64,000 nt of DNA from positions 4,731,230 to 4,795,229 of the forward strand of contig NC_087079.1 in NCBI RefSeq assembly GCF_026151205.1. The letters are read 5' to 3'. Shown in pieces: positions 10,393-22,388 of the stretch. The notes beneath the pieces are model-generated. The model had not been told where the DNA came from, did no database searches, and was given only the letters and a program-made list of their open reading frames with translations. Source of the stretch: Bolinopsis microptera. Taxonomy: Eukaryota > Ctenophora > Tentaculata > Lobata > Bolinopsidae. Position 1 is the first letter of the stretch. The number at the start of each line of letters is the position of its first letter. The position numbers were made by a program, and so were the translations under genes.

Positions 10393-11447
10393 AAGAGGGA
10401 GGTCTTGTCTAACTTCAGGTTTCGCACTACAGTACGTTTACCGTTGGTACCAGTATAATGTTGATCATTAGAAAAGCCGTTTATGTGGTATTTTATTCTC
10501 TGCTCGTAGACATTTGATTTGATAGATTTAAGATTTAGGTACATATCATCCAAATTTGTTGTACGGAAGTTTGATAATTACTTCCAACTTCCAAGATCAA
10601 TTCAGTTTTATAGCCAGGGGTTCGAATAAAGAACTTTTTAAAAACTTACTTGATACTTCATAGCTTGAAGGAGTAAAATCTGTGGCAGTAGGAAGTGGCA
10701 GTATTTGGTGTTCATTTTCAAATGTCTAGACGAAGTTTAATTGAAATTGACCTTGTGGCATTTCTAGTTGAAATTCAATTGTTAATTTATACTTGCTTCT
10801 TGAATAATCAATAAACTCTTTACGCTTGATATTTTGGTCATCTGAGCAGCTAGATCAGGAAAAGTCTTTTTTAAAAGACACACTGCGTATCACAATTTGA
10901 CTCGTTGCAATCATTCAAAGTATCTTAAAACCGCGAAATTTAGCGTTCATTCAGAAAAAAATAAACAAAATACAAGTAGGTATAGAAAAACATAATACTG
11001 ATTGAGTGATACAATCATGTTGCATTAACGTTTAATCCGTTTGTTGCTTAGTGTAGCGATGCAGTCCAATCTATTAAAATAGAAAGTTTGAATATAACTA
11101 TATAATTATAACTACATCCAGTTTTTATTGAAAAAACAAGGGCGAACTCGTCAACTCGTGATTTTATGAGAAATTAATCATGGGATACAAGTGGGATCAG
11201 AGCCCCGTTACAAAGTTCATTACATTGTTACTTTACTCGCATGCAATCGAGTAATTGGACTTAAAACGAAAACGAAAAAATTTATAATTGGTATTCATTC
11301 ATCATACCTTATTTGTTATATATAGTTCATAAAAAATAATCGAAGCAATCACTTGAACGGAAAATTTTGAATTGCAACTAAGCGATCTGCACTTTTTTAT
11401 TCATATCGCTATTACATTTACTGAGATGCACGGTGTATTGTTTAACT
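10393..11447. other. Unassigned AT-rich stretch
   Basis: No repeat array, element or recognisable exon was found. The sequence could be intron or intergenic. Confidence 0.5.
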
Positions 11448-11696
11448 TTAACTACTCTTTGCTTTGTACTTGTAGTAGAGGCTTTGCTTGTTCACCAAAC
11501 TTGAAGCATAAAAGAGGCATTTCCCCGTAGCAGCTTCTACTTTTGAAGGATGATTTTCTGCAAAATCCTCGTGAATTTCTTCGAATGAAATGTAATTCGT
11601 TGATGTACATGAATCAAGCAAATAGTTAAACTTTGGAGAAGATTCGGCATTTGTACTTTGTAGGTGTAACCACAGCAGTAACTCAGTAACGTCCAG
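11448..11696 (-). CDS. Candidate terminal exon, unknown protein
   Basis: The minus strand is open for about 82 codons from after a stop near 11697 to a TAA at 11448-11450. The predicted end reads FEEIHEDFAENHPSKVEAAT, then GKCLFYASSLVNKQSLYYKY and a basic tail. The amino-acid mix is protein-like. No clear acceptor was found: the only AG in the right place follows CGTTACTG near 11679, with a poor pyrimidine tract. No family recognised, and no upstream exon identified. Confidence 0.3.
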   Translation of the reverse strand: MDVTELLLWLHLQSTNAESSPKFNYLLDSCTSTNYISFEEIHEDFAENHPSKVEAATGKCLFYASSLVNKQSLYYKYKAKSS

Positions 11697-12496
11697 CGAT
11701 CAAAATATTGATTAGATTGAGAAGCGGTTCAGAGACATTTCCTGGGCGAGAAGCTGCAAACTGATGAAAAGACATGGTTGCTGTGGTATTTTATCGTGGG
11801 ACCAGTAGTTTCATTGTGATCGAGCTTTTATTTCAGCTTCAAATTGAATACATGAATAGAAGAATAGAAGAATGGAGCAACTTTTTTGATGAACTTCTAT
11901 TTGATTTTTTTAATTTGATTTTGATGGAAATTTATTATACAATCCTCTACTTTTCCATAATTTAATTCAAACGTTTCTCAATTGCACAAAATCGTCCGTG
12001 ATCGCTATAAAATAACGTCTAAATTGGATCTCTGTGCAAGGAGAGAGTCTGAGTATATCTATATAATGACCCATTAACAGTCCCGTGCAGGTTAAAAGGT
12101 GCAGTTTTCAGAAATCTGACGTTTATACCAGATTATGTTTAACAATCCTGCGGTACCTCAAAAAGAACTGTTAAATAACGGGTGTCTATGAATTTAATGG
12201 GTTTGAAAATTTGAAATGCAACCGTTTAAAAGATGGTTTGATTACCCGTTTTATTGCAGTCCAATGGAAAGATCAAAGCATGTGGGTGAATTTATTGCGG
12301 CTGGCAATCATGAAGGTCCTCGACCAGTATCATAGTATTTAACGGAATGCGAATTTCCATTGTTTCGCGGCCCATTTACTAATACTAGTGTAAAGTATGG
12401 TAAGGGGTAGGGCCATTGGCTGTATGGGTACTATTGCAGATATAATTGGACGTATAAATGACTTGTTTCTAATATTTTATGATCATGTAATTCAGT
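11697..12496. other. Unassigned stretch
   Basis: No gene assigned. At 12274 a good acceptor (GTTTTATTGCAG) is followed by two overlapping short open plus-strand frames of about 25 codons, which is too little to call an exon. Confidence 0.4.
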
Positions 12497-12612
12497 ATAC
12501 TTTATCGGACGTTATTTGACCGAATGTTGCGTAAACATACATTATTTTGGACGGACATTAAAATGAACGCTTCAGCGTCCAATTAATGCCCAATAAAATA
12601 AAGTTGTACTAC
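12497..12612. repeat. Relic of pogo-like terminal repeats
   Basis: TTTATCGGACGTTATTTGAC at the left and GGACGGACATTAAAATGAAC nearby, followed by AATTAATGCCCAATAAAATA, repeat the terminal and subterminal motifs of the element at 8745-9641 with substitutions. Too decayed to define both ends. Confidence 0.5.
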
Positions 12613-12670
12613 TAAAATAAACACTTCTATAACACTGAACACTTCTATAATACATCTTCTAATATAAGTG

Positions 12671-12790
12671 AGCTTCTAGTAAGCTTCTAGTAAGCTTCTA
12701 GTAAGCTTCTAGTAAGCTTCTAGTAAGCTTCTAGTAAGCTTCTAGTAAGCTTCTAGTAACAGTGCTGGCAAAATACGCGCCAGCACTGTT
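12671..12790. repeat. 11-bp tandem array ending in a hairpin
   Basis: About eight copies of TAAGCTTCTAG run from 12671 to 12758, each carrying a HindIII-type AAGCTT. The array ends directly at a perfect 12-bp hairpin, AACAGTGCTGGC, with a nine-base loop and its complement up to 12790. No coding capacity. Confidence 0.85.
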
Positions 12791-14142
12791 ATAATATAAT
12801 TGATACCTAGAATAAAATCGGTCGCTCGTTTTTTTCCTATTCATTTACAATTGTAATAGATTAAGAAGAACTACCCGAAGGCAGCTGTACTCGGCAATAA
12901 AGATTGAATAAATAACAGCTAATTGGACACTTATAACTACCACCCTTATCCCGAAATACTAAGTATCGACCCGAAAGCAACCCAAAGAAATTTTAACTTT
13001 ATTGCAATTCGTAAGCCACCCTTATCCCCAAATACTAGGTATCGAACTTTATTATAATTCGTAAGTCGTGAATGAATGGGAAAAGCGACCGACCGACTTC
13101 ATTCTCGGTATCAATTTGCATTTGCGGACGGTTATTCAAATTGATATCATTTCCTTTTGTTTGGGAGAGAGAGACAAGCTGTTGCGGTCCACTCTACCCA
13201 TGATTATGGGTTTTGGTCAAATAAGCATATAGTGTATTGATCTGCTTAAGAAGGCAGTGCTAGCAATGCTGAGAATATCACTAGTTTGAAATGTCACAAG
13301 ACTCGGTCTGATGAGGCAGGCTCCCGCTGCTCCGGCTGTATGGTGCAACTCCGTATGTGAATTTTCATATTATGAATATGTGTATTATAAGTATTTAGTT
13401 CTTTTGTTCCTGTTGCTCGGAGCGGCTTGATGTATCATACACCGTCATATTGCATGAGGTGTTTTTGATAGATTACGTCTTTGCAGTTTACCGGTTATTT
13501 CCCAGATATCATGATATTCACAGCGATCCAGTCGAATTGTAACTTTGTAACACTTTGTAGACTTGGTTCTTACATGTTCGCTACGTAACAAAGAACATGT
13601 GCTTTGTGCAAATTCAATGATGTGCATCGCTTTGGAGAGTTTATACTTTTATAGTATCAGTACTCAGTAGCAATGTTGGAGTACTGCAGTAGGTTAGAAC
13701 CCTCAGACGTCACAACTTGCTATGCAGTACCCCTTTCAATCGTCTAAATTTCAGCAGTTGTAATTTTCCGATTAAAACTATCAAAATTTGATCCAGTCCA
13801 GAACTCCATGATTTTTGATTATTTCAATTTGAGCGTATTGAAAACAGCACGAATCGTGCTAATAACAATATAAATGCTAATATAAACGTACTGATTATAA
13901 GAGATAGGACAGTGCTATAAGCTTATAAATAAATGTACTTTATAGTAGAAGTTCTATATAAAAGTGATAATTTTCTTAATTTTCTGCGGCATGAACCGAT
14001 CATGACAGCTGCCCTTGCCATCCGGCACGCAGTCAAGCTTGAAATGAACGGTTGAGTGGTAGACTGGTAAGTGGTAGTGGTACCTGAACTCTAATCACAG
14101 TGTTTCTACCGCGGCTCAGAGAGTCCATTATATCTCAATTTT
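12791..14142. other. Unassigned stretch
   Basis: A CTTATCCC-AAATACTA-GTATCGA phrase occurs twice (about 12951-12972 and 13021-13044), so a small local duplication is present. No exon or element recognised. Confidence 0.45.
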
Positions 14143-14519
14143 TCAATAGTTCCCATAGTCTCTGTTTATGAATATGATAGCTTCCGATATCTTCTTCTCC
14201 TTATATCGACATAAAGCGAGCTGCACTTCTGCAGTCATATCTTGTGTCGGCTCCCCCAAACTGCAGATAGCCGATTGGTTTGTCAAGGTTAAAACGTTAG
14301 TTTGTCCACCAATTATACGAGGGTATGAATGCATATGCACTGCATGGATACGTCTCGAGAAAGCAACTAAGCAGTCATCAGATGACGGGTTTGACTGAGA
14401 GACTAACAGATATTGTCCCTCTGACAGTGACTCCTGGGAAAGCACTTCAGACAAGCGGAGAGTTCCCCAGTTTAGTGATTTAAGTGCAAATCTCCACTGC
14501 TGGAGGGAGTTTCTTGTAA
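14143..14519 (-). CDS. Candidate terminal coding exon, unknown protein
   Basis: A minus-strand frame of 124 codons runs from an acceptor (GGTTATTCAG) at 14520 to a TGA at 14143-14145. It begins TRNSLQQWRFALKSLNWGTL, continues LSEVLSQESLSEGQYLLVSQ and RRIHAVHMHSYPRIIGGQTN, and ends near RYKEKK. The base composition is higher in G and C than the flanks, and the frame is longer than chance alone would favour here. A second acceptor (CTCCCTCCAG) lies 13-15 codons... inside the frame, close to its start, and could be used instead. No family recognised and no upstream exon found, so the start of the protein is unknown. Confidence 0.4.
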
Positions 14520-17019
14520 CTGAATAACCACAAATGGTTTAATACCAAACTCACGAAAAAGTTTAACTATTAGATCATTTATACCTCTCCCGTAGCTGCA
14601 TTTGGATAGGTTGATTTGAGGTAAACCGCATAAAAACGCGGAGCAGATTTATATTTGGGCAGAGGAACATGTGATGATTCAGTGGGAGGGGTTTTTCTTT
14701 GTCGGTGGGTTTTATCATCCGACTTATATCACGTAAGACGGTGTTATGATTGGTGGTATAAGGTAGCTTGTTTTATATTATTATTCATCAGATTGTGCTT
14801 GATTGTTTATAGGATAAATTGAACAGTGTTATCGGAAGTCTATAATTCTGTTACCCGTAGTTAAAGCTTTTTACTGAAATTCCAAGCTCCCCTCCCTCCC
14901 GGCCCCCTAAAATAATTGCTCCGTGAATTCTTGTATTTTTATTTTTTGGATCCCCTGACTATACTTCACATTTGAAAACAACGCGATCAGCCGTGCGGTG
15001 ATCTGTATTAGTGTATTGGCTTTGAATTAAGGGTGTTTAATGCTTATGACTGTCATATCGAGGTCACATATCTGATAACGGCAACTTTGATTTTTACAAA
15101 TTAAGATATTCTAGGGCTGAATATGATAATGCATGGCTGAACTTATTGCAGGCCACAATCTGCAATTTTCATAATTCTGTTGACTGTTGAGCCGATTTGA
15201 TTTCCATTATCGTAGATTCTTTTTAAAGGGCAGCTCCGGTAGTGTTGTGACATTTTTTATCAATTTCTCTGCTCATTATGTACCTGGTGGAGACACGAAC
15301 AGAAAGTACAGTAGTAGAATTAGGAGCTGAAGAGCGGATGATGTGGAACCTGATGGTGTGAAGAGATGGTCTAAACACGCTATAAACTATATTCACCCTT
15401 AAATCGTTCCAACGGGGAGCTCACACCGCAATTACTGATCTCGTATATTATAATGCTCTATTAATTGTCATATCTGGAATCCTTTTAGAACCTGCTGACT
15501 GTTGAAAGATGAGAGTGAAGCTAGGAAAAAGAGAAAAATGAATGATGCCAGCCGCCACGTGTTAAATTTAATTCTTGGGTATGGCGAATATCCCATCAAA
15601 GATAAGTAACGACCTTAGCATTCGTCTCCAAGGTGATTAAGATCATGTCATTGGCACTTCCACACAGTTATAACCAGTGGAAGTGTCTACTAATTGACTT
15701 GTTAGCACGTTCAGTTGTTACGCCCTTATTCCGTAGTACGTGCTTTTGTGTTATTTATTTACCAATTCTTATCATTCTCAGCTGAATTTTTGTTTAGGAT
15801 CATATCATGTTCGTGATCAGAAGAAACAATAATTAACCCATTTTGTAGTATGATTAAATCGTGACTGTTTTATTCATTTAACGGGTACATTTTGATATCA
15901 TTTTGTTTTCCCACCGAAAGTAATTATTTGCAATTGTAGCCCATTTCAGGTATAAAATAGTTTAGTTCACTATGTGAGTTATGTCATACCGAAAAATTCA
16001 CTTACATTCAACCTATTTGAAAACTATGCCAATAATTTTCGACGCACGGGAAAGAAACGTCCCATAATAGCAATATGGGATCATTCCGAGCATAACCTAA
16101 TTACCTAATTGTTCATAGCATCAGACTAAAATTTGCAGCTGCCTTCAACATCAGAGTACGCGTTTGAAAACTTTGAGATCTACCGCAGAGATAGCTTAAT
16201 TAATTATAGACGGAAAAACTTGTACTCCACGTGATCTTTCTGGGTCCTAATTTTGGTCAAAAAAATCCGCATATAACAGTCGTCAACCAACATAAACGAA
16301 TGTTTTCTTATTAAACGCTGTTTGAATCCAACTCCTTCAATTGCGCAGACAATGCAATCCATTTACTGACCCGAGTCCTGAACTGCGGTTTCATTAATTC
16401 CATATGTTATACTTCTGAGATACTGGGGTTTCCAAACTTATATAAAATATTGTAGTCCTACGGAGGTGTACCCACTTTCTGTGATTAAACCTTGCTCAGC
16501 CTTCCCCTCACTTTATTTATCTTTTTACTCCTTGGAGCTAGCTGGTTTAGAGCCACAACAATTATTCAACGTTAGTTGATCAACTGAAGATTTGGGCATA
16601 GTTTGTGATCTTCGTGAATTTAATGGCCATACTCCCTTGATGAATACTTGATCTGAGTAAAATCTGTTTGGCCACAAAAGTCTTTATAGAATTAATTTCT
16701 GTGGGGATGAATAGGCCCTAATCTGCTGAAGGTAAAATGAAACTTTATACTTGATGTTTTATGATCTGGGTTAGTAATACTATTATTACTATTATTACTA
16801 TTATTACTAATAGTACTGGGCGTGGCTTGAAAGTGCAATTTATTTTCATAGTGCGTATAATTTTTAACAAAAAATCCAATCCAATTTGTTGAGGCCGAGG
16901 ATAACCATAGTCCGGAAAACTGGTCAGACTAAACACACAGTGGAGTCCCTTGGTTTATTCTTATTATTTATACAGTTCAAGAAAACTAGTCAGGCCGGCG
17001 TGAGTCAGCCAGTGTGACC
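14520..17019. other. Unassigned AT-rich stretch
   Basis: Nothing was recognised apart from a short TATTACTAT repeat at about 16778-16808. Probably intron or intergenic. Confidence 0.45.
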
Positions 17020-17326
17020 ATGGCAACTGAAGATCTAGAAACAAAGTGTGATAGGAATGTGACTTTGCCTTCAATCCCCATTCCCCCATTTCCCTTCCAT
17101 GCTGTTTGTGCAACACATGGTCACACCTTATGGGACTTAGGGAGGTACTTTTAGGGGAACTTGATAGTCACTACATTTCTGTTTGAGTGGGGAAATCAGT
17201 AATCCCGTCTTCCACCTTGTTCCATCAGTTCAAGAATTTGTTCAAAACATCAGCAATAAGTTTGAAATTGCTCGGCCGAGTCTGTACGTGTCTGCGACCT
17301 CTGAAATTATGCCAAAATATATGTAA
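17020..17326 (+). CDS. Candidate two-exon gene, 83 residues, unknown protein
   Basis: An ATG in a strong start context (ACCATGG) opens a frame reading MATEDLETKCDRNV and continuing through LPSIPIPPFPFHAVCATHGH. At 17144 a possible donor (GGGAG|GTACTT) leaves two bases of a codon. A 55-base intron ends at an acceptor (GAAATCAG), and the next exon from 17200 supplies the third base and continues in frame as NPVFHLVPSVQEFVQNISNK to a TAA at 17324-17326. The phase match and protein-like composition support the joint, but the donor is not consensus and the intron is very short. Without splicing, exon 1 alone ends at 17154 after 44 codons. No family recognised. Confidence 0.35.
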
Positions 17327-17840
17327 TTGCATGGGAGAATTGTACTGTACAAGTAATGGAGATAGTGTTCAATGCATGGTCATTTCCCGACCACCATATT
17401 AATTCCTTGCACAACTCTATTTTTAGGGACAATTAAATCTATTTTAGTATCATAATTATTATGTAAAAATATCCTAAAATAGAATAATCTATGTTTGCAA
17501 ACTGATTTGTAGAACGAGGCCGATCAGGTAATTTTTATGATTCCCATAAACAAATTGTTTTTGGAATGCATTGACAGTCTGATTGATTAAATTCGGACAC
17601 TAGCATACAAAATTTGGTATCAATATCATATCCATAAATCCATAATGAGATAATGGTTCGGCGCTATGTTCGGCCATGTCGAAAATATCGATTATGTAAA
17701 ACAAATGATTAATATTCCAACAATTGTAGCTCTTAAAAAGTTCCAAATGCTTGACACTAATTATAAACATAGTTAAATGGCTAGTTAAGAAAGTACGTGT
17801 TGCATTTTAAATACAATAGTACAATATCTGGATATATTTA
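17327..17840. other. Unassigned AT-rich stretch
   Basis: No gene, array or element seen between the candidate gene and the hairpin element that follows. Confidence 0.5.
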
Positions 17841-17843
17841 TTA

Positions 17844-18136
17844 GGGTCTGCCCACACTACGCCTCTATTTCCCGAAGGTCTGCCCAGACTACGCCATGTG
17901 GTGACGGGCCACATGGCGTGGGTCAAAAAAACCGGAATAGAGGCACGGATTTTAAAAATCCGTGCCAGAATTCCCCGAGAGTTCCACGCCAACTGGCGGG
18001 AGCTCTGCCCACACTACGCGCCTCGTTGTGTGAATCCGGTTTTTTGACCCACGCCATCATGTGGCCCGTCAGTCGTCACCACATGGCGTAGTGTGGGCAG
18101 ACCTTCGGGGAATAGAGGCATAGTGTGGGCAGACCC
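17844..18136. mobile_element. 293-bp hairpin MITE, PIF/Harbinger-like
   Basis: The element starts GGGTCTGCCCACACTACGCC and ends with the inverse complement. The two arms pair over much of the length, including CCACATGGCG blocks and the GGGTCAAAAAA-CCGG segment. A TTA direct repeat flanks it at 17841-17843 and 18137-18139. A 3-bp TTA duplication and a GGG start are typical of PIF/Harbinger MITEs (established knowledge); the assignment is inferred. The frames 17807-17992 and 18076-18294 on the minus strand are shadows of this element. Confidence 0.75.
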
Positions 18137-18139
18137 TTA

Positions 18140-21100
18140 GGCAGGTTCATAATTTCAAATAATATAATTATGAAATAAAATAATATAATTTCGGGGAGCT
18201 GGTATCCACTATCCGTTGCTAGCTCCTTAGGTTTAATCACCGTCAAATAAATTTCAAGTTCCAACTCTTGTCTACCCTCCGGCCACACCCACACTTTATG
18301 GGTTTCTTAATTATACAGGTAAAATATCTAAAATCGGCTTATTTAGTAGGAAGGAGTAACGATAGCTGTTTGAGATTCGTTATAAAATTATTCATTAAAA
18401 TTATGAAATTATGAACCTGCCTAATAGTTATCTAGGTACGCATCTCAAATGAATCATGTGGTTAATTTAGACAGTACGTGTTATCTAATTATATCAGTAT
18501 AGTGTACGTGTTGATTTAACTTTTATTAAGCCGAATATTTAAGGCCGTTTTACAAATAAGTTTTCAGACTCTTATTTAGCATATATTATGTACATATTCA
18601 TAATTATGTATGTTAAACAATAGAAAATGATTTAAAAGTTTAAACAACGATACTAGTAACCATAGTTATCCTACTGAATATCTCAAAGGTATCAGTCTGG
18701 ATCTCCATGTTTAATAATGCGGATTTTCAAAAACATATAGTTAAGATAAGGTTTGTAGGCTAAAGATCGTGATCCATACATATAAAATGGCCAATTGCGG
18801 TGTTGCACAAGCCGTGTCTATTTGCCAGTCTGTATTCTGTAATTCATTGGTTGCACTACGTTCAGTAGCCAGTTTGTCAACGTAGCTGCTAAGAAATATT
18901 GTTTGTTTATTCTAAATTTATTTATCAACCGTCGTAAAATATCACAAGGTGCTGCATCAGAGCTTTTCGTCTAGAAGTGTAACAAATTCCTTATAATATG
19001 GAGCCAGGGTGTGGACTGGCTACACCTGGTTTAAAGGCTTCAAATTCAATCCTATTACATATAAATACATAATAAATGTAATAGATTTGTAGTGCTGTAA
19101 TTAGTTGATTAAATTTACATTCAGTGCTGTTATTTTGATACTTTTTCTTTATTGTGGACACTGCAGTTTCATATTTTTGCTATCACTTCGGCATTCGACG
19201 CTGTCTTTGCTAAGCAAGAACCAACGATTTATAAGTAAAATAAAAAAGGCATAGGTACATTAGATTAGAAGATACTAAGATACTGCTTTTCTGAATACTT
19301 CGTTCACCCAACCACAGTGTTGCGTAATGCGTAGCTCACAATGGCACAGATTCCCTGAGTCTATAAGTTAAAGTAAGATACACGGCCTTTACCAGTTACA
19401 ATCGTTACCATGGTAACTTTACCAGTTACAATCGTTACCAGTGACACGGGTTACACATCCTCACAGGCTAATTGCAAGCTTTGCTAGTGATTGAAGGCCC
19501 CTCTAAAGGGGGCTGTCTCTAATGGACTGACTAATTACTGACTAATTACATACATTATAATCAGTTTAAAATAAAGAATATGGGCATTCCTTAAAACTTT
19601 GTATCATAAACAAAGTCAAATGAAGTTAATTGGGATACATTATAAAAACTGTAATTGTAATCGATGGTATATTAATTTTAATAGTTGCACGGCAAATTAT
19701 GAAAGTGAAATAGTTTACAGAGGTGTAAATTCCTTAGGCACAAGTACAATATACATGGATAATATACATATACAAGTACAATATAATGCTGACATTAGTG
19801 GACACACATTAGCCTTGGAGGATGTCGACATATCGGTTATGGGTTAATCAGAATCAGAGACTATTCCGCGAATAAAATAGTACAGTTATGTACTATAAAT
19901 GTTATATAAATGCTTTCAAGTGAATTCTTATTAATACTTCGTCCGTAAAATTTTTTCGTCGACAAGAATACCGTCAAAGCTTTGACAAAGCTTATAATTA
20001 CTTACAGTACCGGGTACCCATTACTAATTACTTTGCAGAATTACTCAATTATACTCACAGTACCGGGTACCCATTATTAATTTCCATTAATTGGCAAAAC
20101 CACGTTTAAAAAAAAAACCCTACATTTTAAAACGTTTCTTCCCTCGCCCTAGCTTCCCTCAGAACTTTTTGACGCTGCAATAAGACGTCCAATCAGTCAA
20201 ACATGCCTGACCACTGTTCTTTTTCGAGACAGGACTATAATTGTGCGACAGTTCTACCACCACCTGCACAATCTATGGTGATGAACATTGCAACACGTTT
20301 GTTTCAACCGGTATTGAATTGAATACCTTTCTTTCTCTTCTTCTTATAAAGTTCATTTCATTATAAATTGTCTGTGTGTTCCACGATCGAGGGTGCTGTT
20401 GTCTCAAGATCTTGTCTTTATATGACCGTGTGAATATTTGCATGCGTTAATATTTGATCACGTGTGAATATTTGATCACGTGGTACATATACCAGCTGCA
20501 AGTGGTGTAAGAGGGTATACTCCATTTGCTATTCAACAGCCACTATAAAATATTGTTTGTGGTGCAAGAACGCTCATACAAATATTTTTTGCTCCATTAA
20601 CTCCTAAAACGTTATAATTTAAAGCTTACCTGCGCAATAATTGAAAAAAGTGAAACGATTTATGATAGTCCCGGATACTTAAATCCAAATGGTATTGATC
20701 CATGGTCTATACGCCAGCTTATACAATTAACAGCAAGCCGTATTATACTACGAACACGTGCTTTATCAAACTATCAAAAATTCGCGGTAATGCTCTCTCT
20801 AGACAATCACAATAATCACTCAATCACTAAAATCACTCAAATGCAAATGACACAACTCTCAGGCCGGTAATTTCCACCACCATTTTCACCAGTATTGTAA
20901 GCATATAATTACAGGGTACGTGCTTTTTCCTGGAATCACGATAATAATCTCGAGAGTCAATCAGTCGATCACAAGATTACATCCTATTGATGACTAGCAC
21001 TGAGTACATGCACTATTGTTAACATTTCATGCAGGCTCCAGTATCGGTATATCTTAATACAATCCTATTGGCCTATTGCAATTGGTACACCCTCTCTTAA

Positions 21101-21378
21101 GTAATGATATTTGTTATTCAGCTGGAAATTAGGACCGTCAGGCCAAAATATTTTGTCAAATAAGTGTAATTTTCCCAATTAATATGGGTATCAGACAGTT
21201 GTCAAAAAATGATGGTTTCGACCATTAAATGGTTAACGAACAAAATCGCACGGTACGTGTATTTCTATTGGTCAATGCTAATCAGCTGACTATATGATGG
21301 TGTTATTTCCCTGACTTGGCACATGATCACGTGTTGTTATTGCCTGCACGTGCTTTAAGTGGACTTTAAGATAATCAA
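18140..21378. other. Unassigned stretch with small local duplications
   Basis: There is a 28-bp direct repeat near 19390-19440 (TTTACCAGTTACAATCGTTACC), two copies of CAGTACCGGGTACCCATTA near 20006 and 20057, and a short duplicated AATATTTGATCACGTG near 20450-20480. No convincing exon. A 41-codon plus-strand frame around 20150-20277 has no splice support. Confidence 0.45.
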
Positions 21379-21522
21379 ATGAATTATTTTGAAATCATGG
21401 GTATGATTCATGTTATGTTAGCCATGCTTAGCCTGCTTGCGACCACCATACTGGAACGGCTCAGCCCTCAGGAGGTACAGTCTGATATCCTCCCCGGGCA
21501 CAAGTTTGCTATAGAAATATAA
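21379..21522 (+). CDS. Small ORF with a hydrophobic N-terminus, 47 residues
   Basis: An ATG opens a 47-codon frame that begins MNYFEIMGMIHVMLAMLSLL and ends KFAIEI before a TAA. The leading hydrophobic segment resembles a signal peptide or membrane anchor. A possible donor (CAGGAG|GTACAG) inside the frame could make it a first exon instead. Nothing else supports it and the family is unknown. Confidence 0.2.
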   Translation: MNYFEIMGMIHVMLAMLSLLATTILERLSPQEVQSDILPGHKFAIEI

Positions 21523-22034
21523 TTACTTTTTAAAAATTAGGTCTTCCAATTCTGATATTATTATTTCCCTGCGACCTTTGCATCCACAAGTAGGGCTCAT
21601 TAGAGAAGGGCAGACGTCTGGTTGTTTGTGTACGTGAGTTCTCTTACCAAGTTACCAGAGGCCTCCTCCTCATTTTAACACCTCTGTTTTGATTATCAGA
21701 TGGTGCATTTTAGCACCTCTGTTCTGGTTACAAGGAGGATAGTTTGGGATTTGTTTAGGGATTGCTAAAAGTTAAAACGGGTGGGAGATTGTTTATACTA
21801 TCTGGGGATATTTAAAAGTGGGCCTGTTGGATGGCAAGACACCTTTTTGGTTTGAGTACAACGGAAGTTGTAGTTAAAGTGTACAGTTAAATAACTAGGA
21901 TATTCGAATTATTGACATAGTATCTGAGGAACACTGAGATATTGTAATTACAATTCTTAACGGTTTATTAAATTTGAAGTACTTTCCCTTGTCACCTTCC
22001 TGAACCAAATTGTAAGGAAAAGAGCCTTTTATCA

Positions 22035-22388
22035 CATACTTAACAACAGTGCTGTAATGCTGTAGTGGAACTGGGAACACCACTTCAGAGCCTACTTAAC
22101 AACAGTGCTGTAGTGGAACTGGGAACACCACTTCAGAGCTTACTTAACAACAGTGCTGCAGTGCTGTAGTGGAACTGGGAACACCACTTCAGAGCTTACT
22201 TAACAACAGTGCTGCAGTGCTGTAGTGGAACTGGGAACACCACTTCAGAGCCTACTTAACAACAGTGCTGCAGTGCTGTAGTGCTGTAGTGGAACTGGGA
22301 ACACCACTTCAGAGCTTACTTAGTACTTAACAACAGTGCTGCATTGCTGTAGTGGAACTTGGAACACCACTTCAGAGCTTACTTAACC
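22035..22388. repeat. Six-copy tandem repeat, about 47-65 bp per unit
   Basis: Units start ACTTAACAACAGTGCTG and end GGGAACACCACTTCAGAGC. Lengths differ because the inner CAGTGCTGTAGTG step is present zero, one or two extra times, as replication slippage would produce. Not coding. Confidence 0.9.
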
